This document shows, piece after piece, positions 26,641 through 36,397 of a stretch of DNA of 64,000 bases (its first letter is position 1; each line of letters opens with the position of its first letter). Both the position numbers and the translations under genes were made by a program. The notes beneath the pieces are model-generated. The model saw only the letters and a program-made list of their open reading frames with translations. It was not told where the DNA came from and did not search any database. Origin of the DNA: BOG-908 sp963751795 (GTDB lineage: Bacteria; Pseudomonadota; Alphaproteobacteria; Acetobacterales; Acetobacteraceae); assembly GCA_963751795.1 (NCBI GenBank), contig CAVVVI010000004.1, forward strand, positions 372,001 to 436,000, written 5' to 3'.

Positions 26641-28206
26641 ATGCAGCGCCGTCCCCCATTCGTTCGTTTGGCCGCCGGTGTAGGGGCGGTCGCACTCTGT
26701 TCCGCAGCCTCGGCTGCCACATCGCGCATCAGCACCGGCGCTTTCGTCTCGGCGGATGCCGTGTTCGAACTGGCGCAGATGTGCCCCAGCGGCACCGGCT
26801 ATCCGCAGGAGAGTGGGTGGGCCAGCTTCCAGGGTGCCACGCCGCAATCGGCAACAAGCGGCCAGCCGCGCATCGATCAGTATCGCTACGGCCAGCTGAT
26901 CGCCACCTACACCAGCTTCGCCAACCAGCCCGGCTGCACGATGGCCGGCGACGGCACCGATCATGCTTCGCCCGCCGCGGCAGCCGCTTCGGGCTGCGGC
27001 CCGTTCACCCGCCTGCATACCTGGCGGCTGTGGGAGCCGGGCGACGTGTTCTACGTCTATCCGGCCGTCTATACCGGCGAGGCGAACCAGCCCTGGTTCG
27101 GGCCGCAATACGATTCACCGGACGACTACAACGCCGGCATCACCCACGCGCCGGACTACATCACCGTGCAGGGCGTGGTGCAGAACAACCAGCGCCCGGT
27201 GATCGTGCTGCAGGGCGGCGCCTCGGACAACACGCTGGGCCAGGCGCCGGTCTATTTCGACGCGAGCCGCGGCATGGTGATGGACAGCATCAACGTCATT
27301 GCCGGCGCGGGCGCTGCTTCCGGCAAGGCCGGGGTTTACGAATACGCGGCCAGCGACCTGACGCTGAGCAACATGCGCATCAGCGGCTTCCAGCGGGCCG
27401 GCGTGAACGGGTTGTTCGGCGCCGGCGGCTACAGCGGCACGCTGACCCTGACGGGGTTGGAACTCGACCACAATGGCGGCACCAACGGGCCGGCGCACAA
27501 CGCCTATATCGGCGCCAGCGCGGTCGATCCAAATTTCACGGTGGCGATGTCGCGCTCCTGGTCGCACGACGCTTACTACGGCCACCTGTTCAAGTCGCGC
27601 GCGCAGAACGGCGATTACACCGGCAACTTCTTCCAGGGCGGCGTGCCGCAGCGCGGCCGCGGCCAGGCGGAGACCTATCTGCTGGACCTGCCCAATGGCG
27701 GCCAGGTGACGGTGCGCAACAACGTATTCGTCAAGAACGCGTCGGGCCCCAATTCGAACGGCATGTCGCTGACGTTCATGATGGAGGGCGCATCGGACAG
27801 CCGGCCGCAATTCCTCGACGTGGAGAACAACACCTTCGTGACGTTCGCCGAAACGTTCGACGGCACGCACGCCAACTACCCGATGTCGTTCCTGTACCCG
27901 AACGTGCGGCCGGACAGCCCGGCCTGGCCGTCCAACATTCCGGCCCGCATCATCAAAAACGCCTTTGTCGGCTATTGCGCGCCGGGCGATGGCAGCAGCC
28001 AGGATTTCCGCGGCGACATCAGCGCGGTGGAGAGCTTCTCCGAACTGACGCGCGTCTTCGCACTCACGACGAAGGTGGAGGCGTCCGACACCGCGCTGGG
28101 CGCGATCTACGACCACTACATACCCGAGCTCGGCACGCCCTTTTACGGCTTCCTGTTCGGCGCGGCGCCGGTGCGGCAGCGTCAGACTTTGGGCGCCAGG
28201 GACTGA
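26641..28206 (+). CDS. Secreted right-handed beta-helix protein
   Basis: The protein has 521 residues. It has a Sec signal peptide (basic MQRRPPFVR, hydrophobic core, cleavage after ASA near residue 26). The middle contains irregular repeats of the type NMRISGFQRAGVNG, LTGLELDHNGGT and NNVFVKNASG, plausible rungs of a parallel beta-helix as in pectate-lyase-like proteins. Tyr/Trp-rich N-terminal segments (RLHTWRLWEPGDVFYVYP) may form a separate binding surface. No lyase catalytic set can be assigned by eye. Its place next to a deacetylase and giant glycosyltransferases suggests that it acts on or binds an exopolysaccharide; this is inference. Confidence 0.65.
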   Translation: MQRRPPFVRLAAGVGAVALCSAASAATSRISTGAFVSADAVFELAQMCPSGTGYPQESGWASFQGATPQSATSGQPRIDQYRYGQLIATYTSFANQPGCTMAGDGTDHASPAAAAASGCGPFTRLHTWRLWEPGDVFYVYPAVYTGEANQPWFGPQYDSPDDYNAGITHAPDYITVQGVVQNNQRPVIVLQGGASDNTLGQAPVYFDASRGMVMDSINVIAGAGAASGKAGVYEYAASDLTLSNMRISGFQRAGVNGLFGAGGYSGTLTLTGLELDHNGGTNGPAHNAYIGASAVDPNFTVAMSRSWSHDAYYGHLFKSRAQNGDYTGNFFQGGVPQRGRGQAETYLLDLPNGGQVTVRNNVFVKNASGPNSNGMSLTFMMEGASDSRPQFLDVENNTFVTFAETFDGTHANYPMSFLYPNVRPDSPAWPSNIPARIIKNAFVGYCAPGDGSSQDFRGDISAVESFSELTRVFALTTKVEASDTALGAIYDHYIPELGTPFYGFLFGAAPVRQRQTLGARD

Positions 28207-28216
28207 GCGGCCGGCT

Positions 28217-31200
28217 CTAGAACAGCGTATCCTTCTGCCCGAGCGAGACGCCGCGGGCCAGATCGAGCCAGGGGTGCCGCCGTTCCATGTCGGCGGCGAG
28301 CACCTCCCTGTGCTCGCGCTTCTCGGTGGTGGTGTGCAGCATGGAGCGGTGATGCACGCGGTATTCCGCCAGTATGGCGGGCACGTTGACGCCGAAGCCG
28401 CCGCGCTCGGCGATGCGCGCCCAGAAATCGAAATCTTCCCAGCCATAGCGCACGTGATCGTAGCCGCCGGCCAGCGCCCAGGCGGATTTGCGCACCAGCG
28501 CCATCGCATCGATGTAGTTGCCGGGCTGCAGCCGCAGCACCGACCAGGGCGCATCGCCGACGATTTCGGCCGTATCGCCGAATTTCTGGATCGCCGGATA
28601 GGCGAAGGCGGCGCCCAACTCCCGCAAGGCGGCCAGCAACGTGGCGCAGGCCGCCGGGCGCAGCCGGTTATCGGCATCCAGCGGCAGCACGAACGGCGTC
28701 TCGGCGGCGGCAAACCCGCTGTTGCGCGTAAAGCCCAGCCCGGCATTGGTGCGGTGGCGCAGCACGCGGATGCGGTTGAAGCGCTGTTCATGGGCACGCA
28801 CCCAATCGAGCACCATCGCACCGGAATCGTCGGGTGAGGCGTCTTCAACCACCACGAGGTCGATCAGCGCCAACGTCTGTTCGGCCACCGATTGCAGCGC
28901 TTCGGGCACGTAATCGGCGTAGTTGAATACCGGCACGATGACGGTCACTTCGGCCTGGCCCAGATCGTCGCGGGCGAACAGGATTTCGGCTTCGGGCACG
29001 CGCGGTGCCGCACTGGCGGGCAGGCTGGCGCGGTAGCGGTCGCGCTCGAAGGCGGCGGCACCGGCTGCCCCGCCTTCGGCCAAAGCGAGCATCTGCCCAA
29101 AGGCCGCGGCGCGCGCCTCGGGGCCGAAGCGTGCCAGGCTCACGTGGTAGGCGGCCTCGGCCATGCGGGCGCGCTCCTGTGGGTCGGCGACCAGCCGGCT
29201 CAGGGCCGTGAACCATGCCTCCTCGGTGTCGGCCAGCAGCCCGGTCACGCCGTCCTCGATGGCGCGGCGGAACGGGCCGGTGGGCGAGGCGATCGTGGGT
29301 ACGCCGGCCAGGGCCGCCTCGAAGAATTTCAGCTCGCTTTTGCACTCGCAGAACACGTTGCCGGCCTGCAACGGCGCGATGTTGATGGCGAAGCGCGCGA
29401 CCTCGGCGGGCAGGGCCGCGAGGGGAACCATGTCGCGCCACTCGATGCGGTCGGCCAGATCGGCCAATTCGGGGAACTCGTTGAGCAGGACCAGGCCCTC
29501 GCCGCTGGACGGGTCGCGGAACAGCGTCAGCCGCGTATGCGGGTGTTCGCGCAGGATGCGCGCCAAGGCGGGTGCCGCGGCGGCGAAATCGCGCTGGTGA
29601 GTGCGCGAGCCGCCGGCATAGCCGATGCGCACGAGATCGTCGGCATAACTCAGCCAGTCGCGCCGGGCGCGGCGGGGGGCATCGTGGCTGGCGGCATCGA
29701 AACCGTTGGGCAGCACGTAGGCCGGCCGGCCGGTCAGGCGGGCCTGGTGCGCGAGCTCCTCGGTGGGGCAGGTGACCAGGTCGCAGGCGCGCAGCGTGCG
29801 GGCGATCAGGCGGAAGAATTCTTGCGTATCCACCTCGGAGTAGCGTTGGCTGCGGATGCCGTCGATCACCTCGATCGTGGCCAGTTCGGGGCGGAACATC
29901 AGGTCGTCCACGTCGAACACCACGGTGGCGCCCTGTTCGCGCGCCACCTGCACGATGCCGGCGATATGCGTGCTGAACGGCACGCGCCACAGCACCACCA
30001 GCCGCACGCCGGCCAGCTCGGCCGGGCCGACCGGGCCGGCCAGCGACCAGCCTGCATCCAGGCCGAGCGCGCGGGCGGCAGCCACGTAGCGCTCCACGCG
30101 ATAGGCATTGCCCGGCGTGTGGTCCTCGCCGCTGATGAACAGCACGTTGGGGTGCGGCGTGGCCGGCGGCGCCGGTTCGGCTGGTGCCGCGATGGTGGCG
30201 GCCGGTGCGGCCGGTGCGGGGGCGGGCGGCTCGGCCGGACGGGTGCCGCCGCGCACGCGGCGCAGCGGTTGCGTCAGGCGCCAGCTCGTCGAAGCCAGCA
30301 TCTCGTCGCGCGCGCGTTCCAGGGCCGCGGCGTGCTGCCGCGCGCCGGCCAGCGCCGCCTCGGCCGCCTGTGCCCGCGCCTCGGCGGCCGCGCACGCGCT
30401 CTGGGCGCTGGCCAGCGCCGCCGCGTGGGTCGCCAGGGCCGCTGCCTGCTCGGCCAACTCGCGCTCGCGGGCCGATACATCGTGGCGGGCGCGGGCCAGA
30501 TTGGCGCGCACGCCGCGATGCGTGTCGGTGAGCGCGGCGTAGAGCGGGAACAGCCGGTCCACCTCCGTTTGCGCCGTGGTGGCCCATTGCCGCGTGGCCG
30601 TCAGGTCCTCTTCCGCCTTGGCCAGCATGGCGGCCAGGTGCGTGCGCTGCAGCGCCGCGTTCTGCAGATCGCGGGCGGCGATCCAGCGCTCGCCTAATTG
30701 GGCGAAGCGCTCGCGCACCACGTGCACCCGATCGGTGCCGGCCAGCGCGCACAAGGCGGCCGCATTGCCCGCCACTTCGGGCCCGACGGCGAGCACGCCC
30801 AAGCCGTGACCATGCAGGAATTCGAAGGAGGGATGCGCGCCGCGCAGCTCCGCCCACAGGCGGTGCACGCCGAAATCGCGTTCGCGCACGTTGGTGTCGT
30901 GGAACAGGACCAGCGCGCGCGGCGAAAGCTTGGGACGCCAGCTGTTGAAATCGTGCAGCACGTCCTCGTAGCGGTGCCTGCCGTCGATATGCAGCAGGTC
31001 CACGCTGCCATCGGGCACGCGGGGCAGCGCCTCGTCGAAGGTGGCGCGCAGCAGGGTGGAGAAGCCGGCGTAGCGCTGGTCGTGGAACAGCTGCAGGTCG
31101 GCGTAGACGGAATCGTCGTAGAAGCCGGCGTGCTCGTCGCCCTGCCACGTATCGACCGCCAGCGCGCGGGCATCCACGCGTTCGCGCAGCACCGCCTCGC

Positions 31201-31402
31201 AGAAGGCGGCGTAGGAGACGCCGTTATGCGCGCCCAATTCGACGATGCTGGCCGGCCGGTGCTGGCCCACGATCCAGTGGGCGAACGGCACGTGGCCGAA
31301 CCACGCGCTATCGACGCCGAGGCGGGTTGGCCGCCAGAAGAGCGGCGCCAGGGCGTCGTCGGTGAGCGCCGCCAGATCGTGCGGCAGGTGTTCAGCATCC
31401 AT
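28217..31402 (-). CDS. Giant fused methyltransferase/GT4/GT2 glycan synthase
   Basis: The protein has 1061 residues and four parts. Residues 1-230 are a class I SAM methyltransferase (IVELGAHNGVSYAAF SAM motif, VDLLHIDGRHRYEDV, LFHDTNVRERDFGV). About 250-385 is an Ala-rich coiled coil ending in STSWRLTQPLRR. About 420-790 is a GT4/GT-B-like transferase (VVFDVDDLMFRPELATIE; IAPLQAGNVFCECKSELKF). About 830-1061 is a GT2 GT-A domain (VTVIVPVFNYADYV, LPLDADNRLRPA, GWEDFDFWARIAERG). ATG 31402 is chosen because upstream codons are proline-rich and overlap the preceding gene, whose stop is at 31392. It is probably a processive or sequential polysaccharide enzyme, cytoplasmic or membrane-peripheral. 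The order of reactions is unknown. Confidence 0.82.
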   Translation of the reverse strand: MDAEHLPHDLAALTDDALAPLFWRPTRLGVDSAWFGHVPFAHWIVGQHRPASIVELGAHNGVSYAAFCEAVLRERVDARALAVDTWQGDEHAGFYDDSVYADLQLFHDQRYAGFSTLLRATFDEALPRVPDGSVDLLHIDGRHRYEDVLHDFNSWRPKLSPRALVLFHDTNVRERDFGVHRLWAELRGAHPSFEFLHGHGLGVLAVGPEVAGNAAALCALAGTDRVHVVRERFAQLGERWIAARDLQNAALQRTHLAAMLAKAEEDLTATRQWATTAQTEVDRLFPLYAALTDTHRGVRANLARARHDVSARERELAEQAAALATHAAALASAQSACAAAEARAQAAEAALAGARQHAAALERARDEMLASTSWRLTQPLRRVRGGTRPAEPPAPAPAAPAATIAAPAEPAPPATPHPNVLFISGEDHTPGNAYRVERYVAAARALGLDAGWSLAGPVGPAELAGVRLVVLWRVPFSTHIAGIVQVAREQGATVVFDVDDLMFRPELATIEVIDGIRSQRYSEVDTQEFFRLIARTLRACDLVTCPTEELAHQARLTGRPAYVLPNGFDAASHDAPRRARRDWLSYADDLVRIGYAGGSRTHQRDFAAAAPALARILREHPHTRLTLFRDPSSGEGLVLLNEFPELADLADRIEWRDMVPLAALPAEVARFAINIAPLQAGNVFCECKSELKFFEAALAGVPTIASPTGPFRRAIEDGVTGLLADTEEAWFTALSRLVADPQERARMAEAAYHVSLARFGPEARAAAFGQMLALAEGGAAGAAAFERDRYRASLPASAAPRVPEAEILFARDDLGQAEVTVIVPVFNYADYVPEALQSVAEQTLALIDLVVVEDASPDDSGAMVLDWVRAHEQRFNRIRVLRHRTNAGLGFTRNSGFAAAETPFVLPLDADNRLRPAACATLLAALRELGAAFAYPAIQKFGDTAEIVGDAPWSVLRLQPGNYIDAMALVRKSAWALAGGYDHVRYGWEDFDFWARIAERGGFGVNVPAILAEYRVHHRSMLHTTTEKREHREVLAADMERRHPWLDLARGVSLGQKDTLF

Positions 31403-34158
31403 GCGCGGTGGCTCCGGTGCGGCGTGCGGCGGCGATGCGCGTGAGGGTGGCGTGCAGGGCATCGGCCTGGGCGCCGTAATCCATGATCGCGCCGGCGAGC
31501 GGGTTGCGATAGCCCGCGAGCTGGCCGGGGCGGTCGAGCAGGGCCGCGATGGCAGCCTGCAAAGGTTCGTGGCGGCCGTCCAGCGGGATCAGCGTGCCGT
31601 TGACGCCATCGGTGATCGCTTCGGCCGGGCCGCCGCCGGCGGTGGCGATCACCCACACGTCGCGGGCCAGCGCCTCGCGCACCGTCAGGCCGAAACTTTC
31701 CTTCCATTGCGAGGGGAACACGAGCACGTCGATGCCGGCGAAGAATGCATCGATGCCGTCCTGCGTGTAGGCCGGCACCACCTCCAGCCCGCCGCGCACG
31801 TGCCATTCGGTGGCGTCCACGCTGGAGAAACCGAGGTTGAGCGTGTTGTCCACCAGGACGAGCTGCCAGTCGGCGCGGTCCAGTGCCTCGAAGGCGCGCT
31901 TGGCGACCGAGTAGCCCTTCACCTCGACATTGCCGCCGACATAGGCAAAGCGCAGCCGCGGCCCCCTTTCGCGCGGCGCGCGCGCGACGGGCAGGCGGAC
32001 GCCGTTGGGTGCGACCTCGATCTGCGCAGGCGGAATGCCGTTGGCGATGTGCAGGGCCCGGTGCGCCGCGCTGGGCGAGAGCAGCAGGGCCGCACCGCGC
32101 AGGGCGGCGTGCATCAGCCGCGCGCGCTGTTCGAGATGGTAGGCGCCGGGGATGCAGTTCTGGCAGATATGCAGGTCGATCGCCGTCTGGTGGCAGTACT
32201 GCCCATCCTCGCGCACCATGAACTGGCGCGCGCAGAGCCACCAGGCATCGTGCAGCGTGATGACGTAGGGGATGCCGCGCTGCGTGCAGGCGGCGGCGAG
32301 GCTGGCGCTGAGGCCCTGGATGGCGTGCAGGTGCACCACGTCCGGCTGGGCGGCATCGAGCACGCGGCCGAACGCCTCGCCGGCGGCCGGATCGTCGAAG
32401 GCGGCCACGGTGTCGCTCTCGGATGTGGGCACCGCAAAGACAGTGATGCCGTCCTGGTCGGTGCGGGTGGTGACGCGCGCCGGCGCATCCTGCGGCAGGC
32501 CGGTGAAGATATGCACGTCGGTGTCGCCGCGCGCGTACAGGCGGCGGGCCATTTCCTCGACGACCAGCGTGGCGCCGCCATAGCTGCGCGGCGTGTAGTA
32601 GATGTTGGCCAGCAGCACGCGCAGCCCGCGATGCGGCCGCTTGTCCGGTGCCGCCTGCAGCAATGGCGCGACCTGACGGGCGGCAACCGCTTCGGGTGCG
32701 TATCGGTCCAGCGCGGTCTGCCGCGCCGCCGCGCCCAGGCGGGTGCGCAGGCCGGCATCGTCGGCCAGGCTGGCGAGCGCCGCGAACCAGGCATCCTCGC
32801 CTTCGGCCAGCAGGCCGTTGGCGCCGTGCTCGATCACGTCGGTGAAATGCGCGCGCGGCGAGCAGACGGCCGGCACGCCGAGGATGGCCGCTTCGAGGAA
32901 TTTGATGTTGCTCTTGGCATCGTTGAACAGCGTGTTTTCCAGCGGCGCGATGGCGATCGTGCTTTCCGCCAGCAGCGCCATGTAGCGCGCGTAGGGCACC
33001 GGCGGCAGGGTTTCGACCTGCGCGGCGACGGTGGCGAAATCCTCCGGCAGGCGCAGTTCGCCCACGATGCGCAGGCGGGCGCCGGGCCGTGCGCGCAGCA
33101 GGCGCAGCAGGCCAGGGCGCGGCTTCGCGGAAATCGGCATCGTGCGTTTTGGTGCCCGAGCCGTAGGTGATCAGCACGCCGGCGCCCTCGGCAGGCTTGC
33201 GGGCGGCGTGCAGCCCGTGCGCCAACGCGAGGGTTTCGGCGTCCAAGGCGTTTTCCACCACGTGCGCCTCGGAAAGGCCCGCCTCGCGCATGATGGCCGC
33301 CAGGCGCGGCGTGCTGGCGATGCCGCGGCCGCAGGCCAGCATGGCGGCGCGGTACAGTGTCACGCCGGAAAGGATGCCGTCGCGCATCGCCGGCTCGAGG
33401 GAATCCACGTTGCGGTTCTGCAGGAACAGGTCGCGATCGAAGATGAGGTCGTCCACCTCCCACGCGAGCGGCAGGCCGAGCGCGTGCAGGCTGGCGATCA
33501 TCTGCAGGACGGGCGGATAGCCGGGCACGCGGTAGAAGATGACCTGCGTGGCGAGGGCAGCCGCCGACAGGCAGTCATCGGTGCGGCGCCAATCCACCAC
33601 GCGGCAGGGGATGCCCAGGCGGTGGAAATGCTCCTGCTTCTGCCATACGCGGTATTTGGCGCATTGCTGCAGCGACAATTCGGCGATGATCAGCACCGAG
33701 GGCGCCAGCACCGCGCAGGGTTCCGGCATGGCGACGGCCGCGGCTTGCGACCCAGAGGTGGCGGCAGCCCGCCGGGACTGCACCGCCTGTCGCAGCTGGC
33801 GCTGGCTGCGGCGGTAGCGGCGAGCCGCCTGGAACGCGGCCGCGATGCCGCGCCGGCGCAGCAGCCCGGCGCCGCGGCGCAGCAGCAGGGCTTCGGCCGA
33901 GGCGGTGGGCGGTATGCCGCGGGCGATATCGGCGGCCAGGCGCAGCGGCAGCGTCAGGCGCCAGAAGAAGCTGGCGCGCATCGCCTGGATCTGCAGCCGC
34001 AGCGCGTGCGCCTCGCCGCCCTGGCCGCCGGCGCGCAGGCCCTGCACCGCGGCGCTGGCGGCCGCCTGCTCGGCCAGCAGGGCCAGGCGAGCGTTCTCGG
34101 CGGCGAGCCGGGCCAAAGCGGGGGGTGCATCGGCCGTGGCTGGGGCGTCATCCTGCAT
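31392..34158 (-). CDS. Two-domain glycosyltransferase (coiled coil, GT-B, GT4), one frameshift
   Basis: About 921 codons from ATG 34158 (MQDDAPATADAPP). A short N-terminal coiled coil leads into SFFWRLTLPLRLAADIARG, a motif shared with the downstream giant protein. A first GT-B-like domain follows (QQCAKYRVWQKQEHFHRLG; WEVDDLIFDRDLFL). A second, classical GT4 domain comes after (SYGGATLVVEEMARRLY; KESFGLTVREALARD; ATAGGGPAEAITDG). Between THDADFREAAP and LLRLLRARPGARLRIV the frame shifts by one surplus base (about 33107-33120), within the first GT domain. Overlap with the next gene (start 31402) suggests one operon. It is predicted to elongate the same surface glycan; the sugars are unknown. 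Confidence 0.78.
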
Positions 34159-34238
34159 GGCGGCGTGGTAGATGGCGGGGCCGGGGCGCACAAGCGCGGC
34201 CGGCCTGCGGCGGGTGCGGGCCCTGTGCCGGCGGGCAG

Positions 34239-35753
34239 TCAGCCGGGCAAAGCGAAGGCGTAGAGCGTCTTGCCGGGCGTGCCGTAAGGGTCGCCGTTGC
34301 CCCAATAGACGACGCCGTCCACGATCGCCGGACCGCAGGTGACCGACGCGCCGCTCTGGAACTGCCACAGGAGCTGGCCGGTGGCGGCATCCAGCGCGGC
34401 CATCGTGCCGCCGGTGGTGCCGCCGAACACCACGCCGTTGGCCACGCTCATCGCGCCCTCGGCGCCCGTTGGCTGGCCGGGCACCGCGGTGCGCCACAGC
34501 ACCGCGCCGGTGGCGTTGTCCAGCGCCGCCCAGGATCCGCCGCGGATCGTGGTGGTGCCGTTCGGGTTGAGGCTGTAGGGGGCGTGGCTGGAGTTGTTCT
34601 CCGTGATGTAGACGTGGCCTGCATCCACGGCCGAGCCCCACATGATGCCGCCGCGCCGGCCGCCCGGGCCAGGCGCGGCGTGCCAGGCGAGCGCGCCGTT
34701 GGCCGGGTTCAGCGCCCAGTAGAAGCCGCTTTTCTGCCCGGCGCCGACCAGCTCGGTGGGCACGCCGTTGCGCGTGATCGGCAGCAGGTTGGGCGCCGAG
34801 CCGAAATCGTAGTCGTGGCCGGCCGGCGTGGGGCAGGGCTGGGCCGGCTGGCTGTTGCCGCAGTTCAGCGTGAACGTGTCCAGCCCGTCCAGCCGGCGGC
34901 CCCAGCGCACCGAGCCGGAAGCGAGATCGAGCGCGACGACGGCGTCCACGTAATCGTTGGCCGCGAGGCAGGCCTGGCGCGCGGCGGCGGTGCTGGCGGC
35001 CGCCACGCACTGATCGACCGCCGGGGGCAGGCTGTAATTGTTGCCCGTGGCGACGTAGAGCAGGCCGCGACTGGGCGAGACGGCGAACCCGCTGCCCCAG
35101 ACGGCGCCGCCCGTGTAGCCGGGCGGCACCATGTGCGTCTGCCATTGCAGGTGGCCGTCGGCCAGGCTGAGCGCGGCGACGCTGCCGCGGAAGCTGGGCG
35201 TGTAGCTGGCCGAGACGGAGGCCCGATATTCCTCGTTCGACGCCGTGCCGACATAGACCGTGCCGGCATGCACGACCGGGCTGGCCGTCAGCAGCACGGC
35301 GGGATTGGTTTCGATCACCGTTTTCCAGACCAGGCTGCCGGTCGCCTGATCGAGTGCCACCACCGCGCCGGAATGCCGGTCGGCCAGGATCATCAGCTTG
35401 CCCGCCAGCGCCGGGCTGCTGCGCGAGGCCGAGCTCACCGCGCCGGTGTAATCCGACATCCAGTGCATCCAGATTTGCGCGCCGGTGCGGGCATCGAGGC
35501 GATAGACGCCGCCCCAATCGTCGGTGAGGAACACGGCGCCGTTGGCCACCGTGGGTGTGGCGGCGATGTTGCCGGCCGCCGTGAAGGTCCATTTCGTCTG
35601 CAGGCCGGCGACGGTGGACGGGCTGATCGCCGTCTCGCCAATGGCCGCACGCTGGTTGCCGGGCCCGGCGCCGCCCCATTGCGGCCAGGTTGCGGCCGCG
35701 GCGGGGGCGGCGAGCCAGGCGGTGCAGAACAGGATGGAAGCGAGGCGGTGCAT
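34239..35753 (-). CDS. Secreted PQQ-binding-like beta-propeller protein (quinoprotein dehydrogenase-like)
   Basis: The protein has 504 residues. It has a signal peptide (MHRLASILFC..., cleavage after AAA). It begins ATWPQWGGAGPGNQRAAIG, as in quinoprotein alcohol/polyvinyl-alcohol dehydrogenases. Repeated blades follow of the form SVAALSLADGHLQWQ, AVVALDLASGSVRWG, AALDAATGQLLWQF (A-x-D-x2-T/S-G-x3-W). No CxxCH haem motif is present, so it lacks the fused cytochrome domain of PVA dehydrogenases. It is periplasmic and either a PQQ alcohol oxidase or a structural propeller such as BamB. The length and TASPVVHAGTVYVGT-like blades favour an enzyme. The start at 35753 is supported by the signal peptide. 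Confidence 0.75.
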   Translation of the reverse strand: MHRLASILFCTAWLAAPAAAATWPQWGGAGPGNQRAAIGETAISPSTVAGLQTKWTFTAAGNIAATPTVANGAVFLTDDWGGVYRLDARTGAQIWMHWMSDYTGAVSSASRSSPALAGKLMILADRHSGAVVALDQATGSLVWKTVIETNPAVLLTASPVVHAGTVYVGTASNEEYRASVSASYTPSFRGSVAALSLADGHLQWQTHMVPPGYTGGAVWGSGFAVSPSRGLLYVATGNNYSLPPAVDQCVAAASTAAARQACLAANDYVDAVVALDLASGSVRWGRRLDGLDTFTLNCGNSQPAQPCPTPAGHDYDFGSAPNLLPITRNGVPTELVGAGQKSGFYWALNPANGALAWHAAPGPGGRRGGIMWGSAVDAGHVYITENNSSHAPYSLNPNGTTTIRGGSWAALDNATGAVLWRTAVPGQPTGAEGAMSVANGVVFGGTTGGTMAALDAATGQLLWQFQSGASVTCGPAIVDGVVYWGNGDPYGTPGKTLYAFALPG

Positions 35754-35931
35754 GGCGGCATCCGGATAGCGTGCACGTGAGGGTGTATGCGCCTGGAACC
35801 GGCGCGCACCATCAACATGGGTTGGCCTCACGCAGAGTTGGCGGGGCCACGGGCGTGCGGCAGGGCTAGGCAGGCTGGCCGAACCACGGCACGGTCGGTG
35901 CGGCCACACCGAGCCGGACAGGAGACTATCG

Positions 35932-36126
35932 ATGCGCTTGATCATACTTGCGGCGACATTGGCGGCCCTCGCAGGGTGCGCGAGCGACGACCATGCGGCC
36001 CCGGCCGGCAGCGGCAGCATCGCGCCCAGCGGTGCGGGCGCCCAGCCCGGCGCCAGCGCGGGTGCCGCGGTGGGCGGCGGCCCGGCCGGCACTGGGACGA
36101 CGGACAGCGCGGGTGGTGCGAAGTAG
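35932..36126 (+). CDS. Small lipoprotein (64 aa)
   Basis: The sequence MRLIILAATLAALAGC ends in a clear lipobox (LAGC), giving lipidation at Cys16. The mature part is a 48-residue Gly/Ala/Ser/Pro-rich, disordered chain. AGGAG lies 8-10 bp before the ATG. There is no recognisable domain. It is divergent from the PQQ-like protein gene and resembles the small entericidin-like or spacer lipoproteins common in Gram-negatives, but no family is assigned. Confidence 0.65.
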   Translation: MRLIILAATLAALAGCASDDHAAPAGSGSIAPSGAGAQPGASAGAAVGGGPAGTGTTDSAGGAK

Positions 36127-36397
36127 GCGGCTTTCCACGCGGGCGGCGCGGCCGGTGGGTCGCGCCGCTGGTAGGGATGCGATTGCGGGTAGCTTATCTG
36201 GCGCCGGCGAGCGGGGTTCGGCGATCCTGTATGCCGGCTTGATCCCGACCGACGGCGCCTTTGCGACCAGTATTTGGCTTTATCCCAGCGCGAACCGCTA
36301 GGTTTTCGCGGATCAGGGAGTGCAAAGTGGACGAGGGCGGCTTGCAACTGTATGCGCTTGGAAATAGCGTTACGGCCCCATAACTAGGGTCTGGGCT

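Noticed and set aside
30694..35679. A 1661-codon open frame on the minus strand
   Set aside because: It is several real genes read partly out of frame: it covers the PQQ-like gene and the first methyltransferase segment in wrong frames, and only 34158 to about 33115 is genuine. High GC creates long shadow frames.
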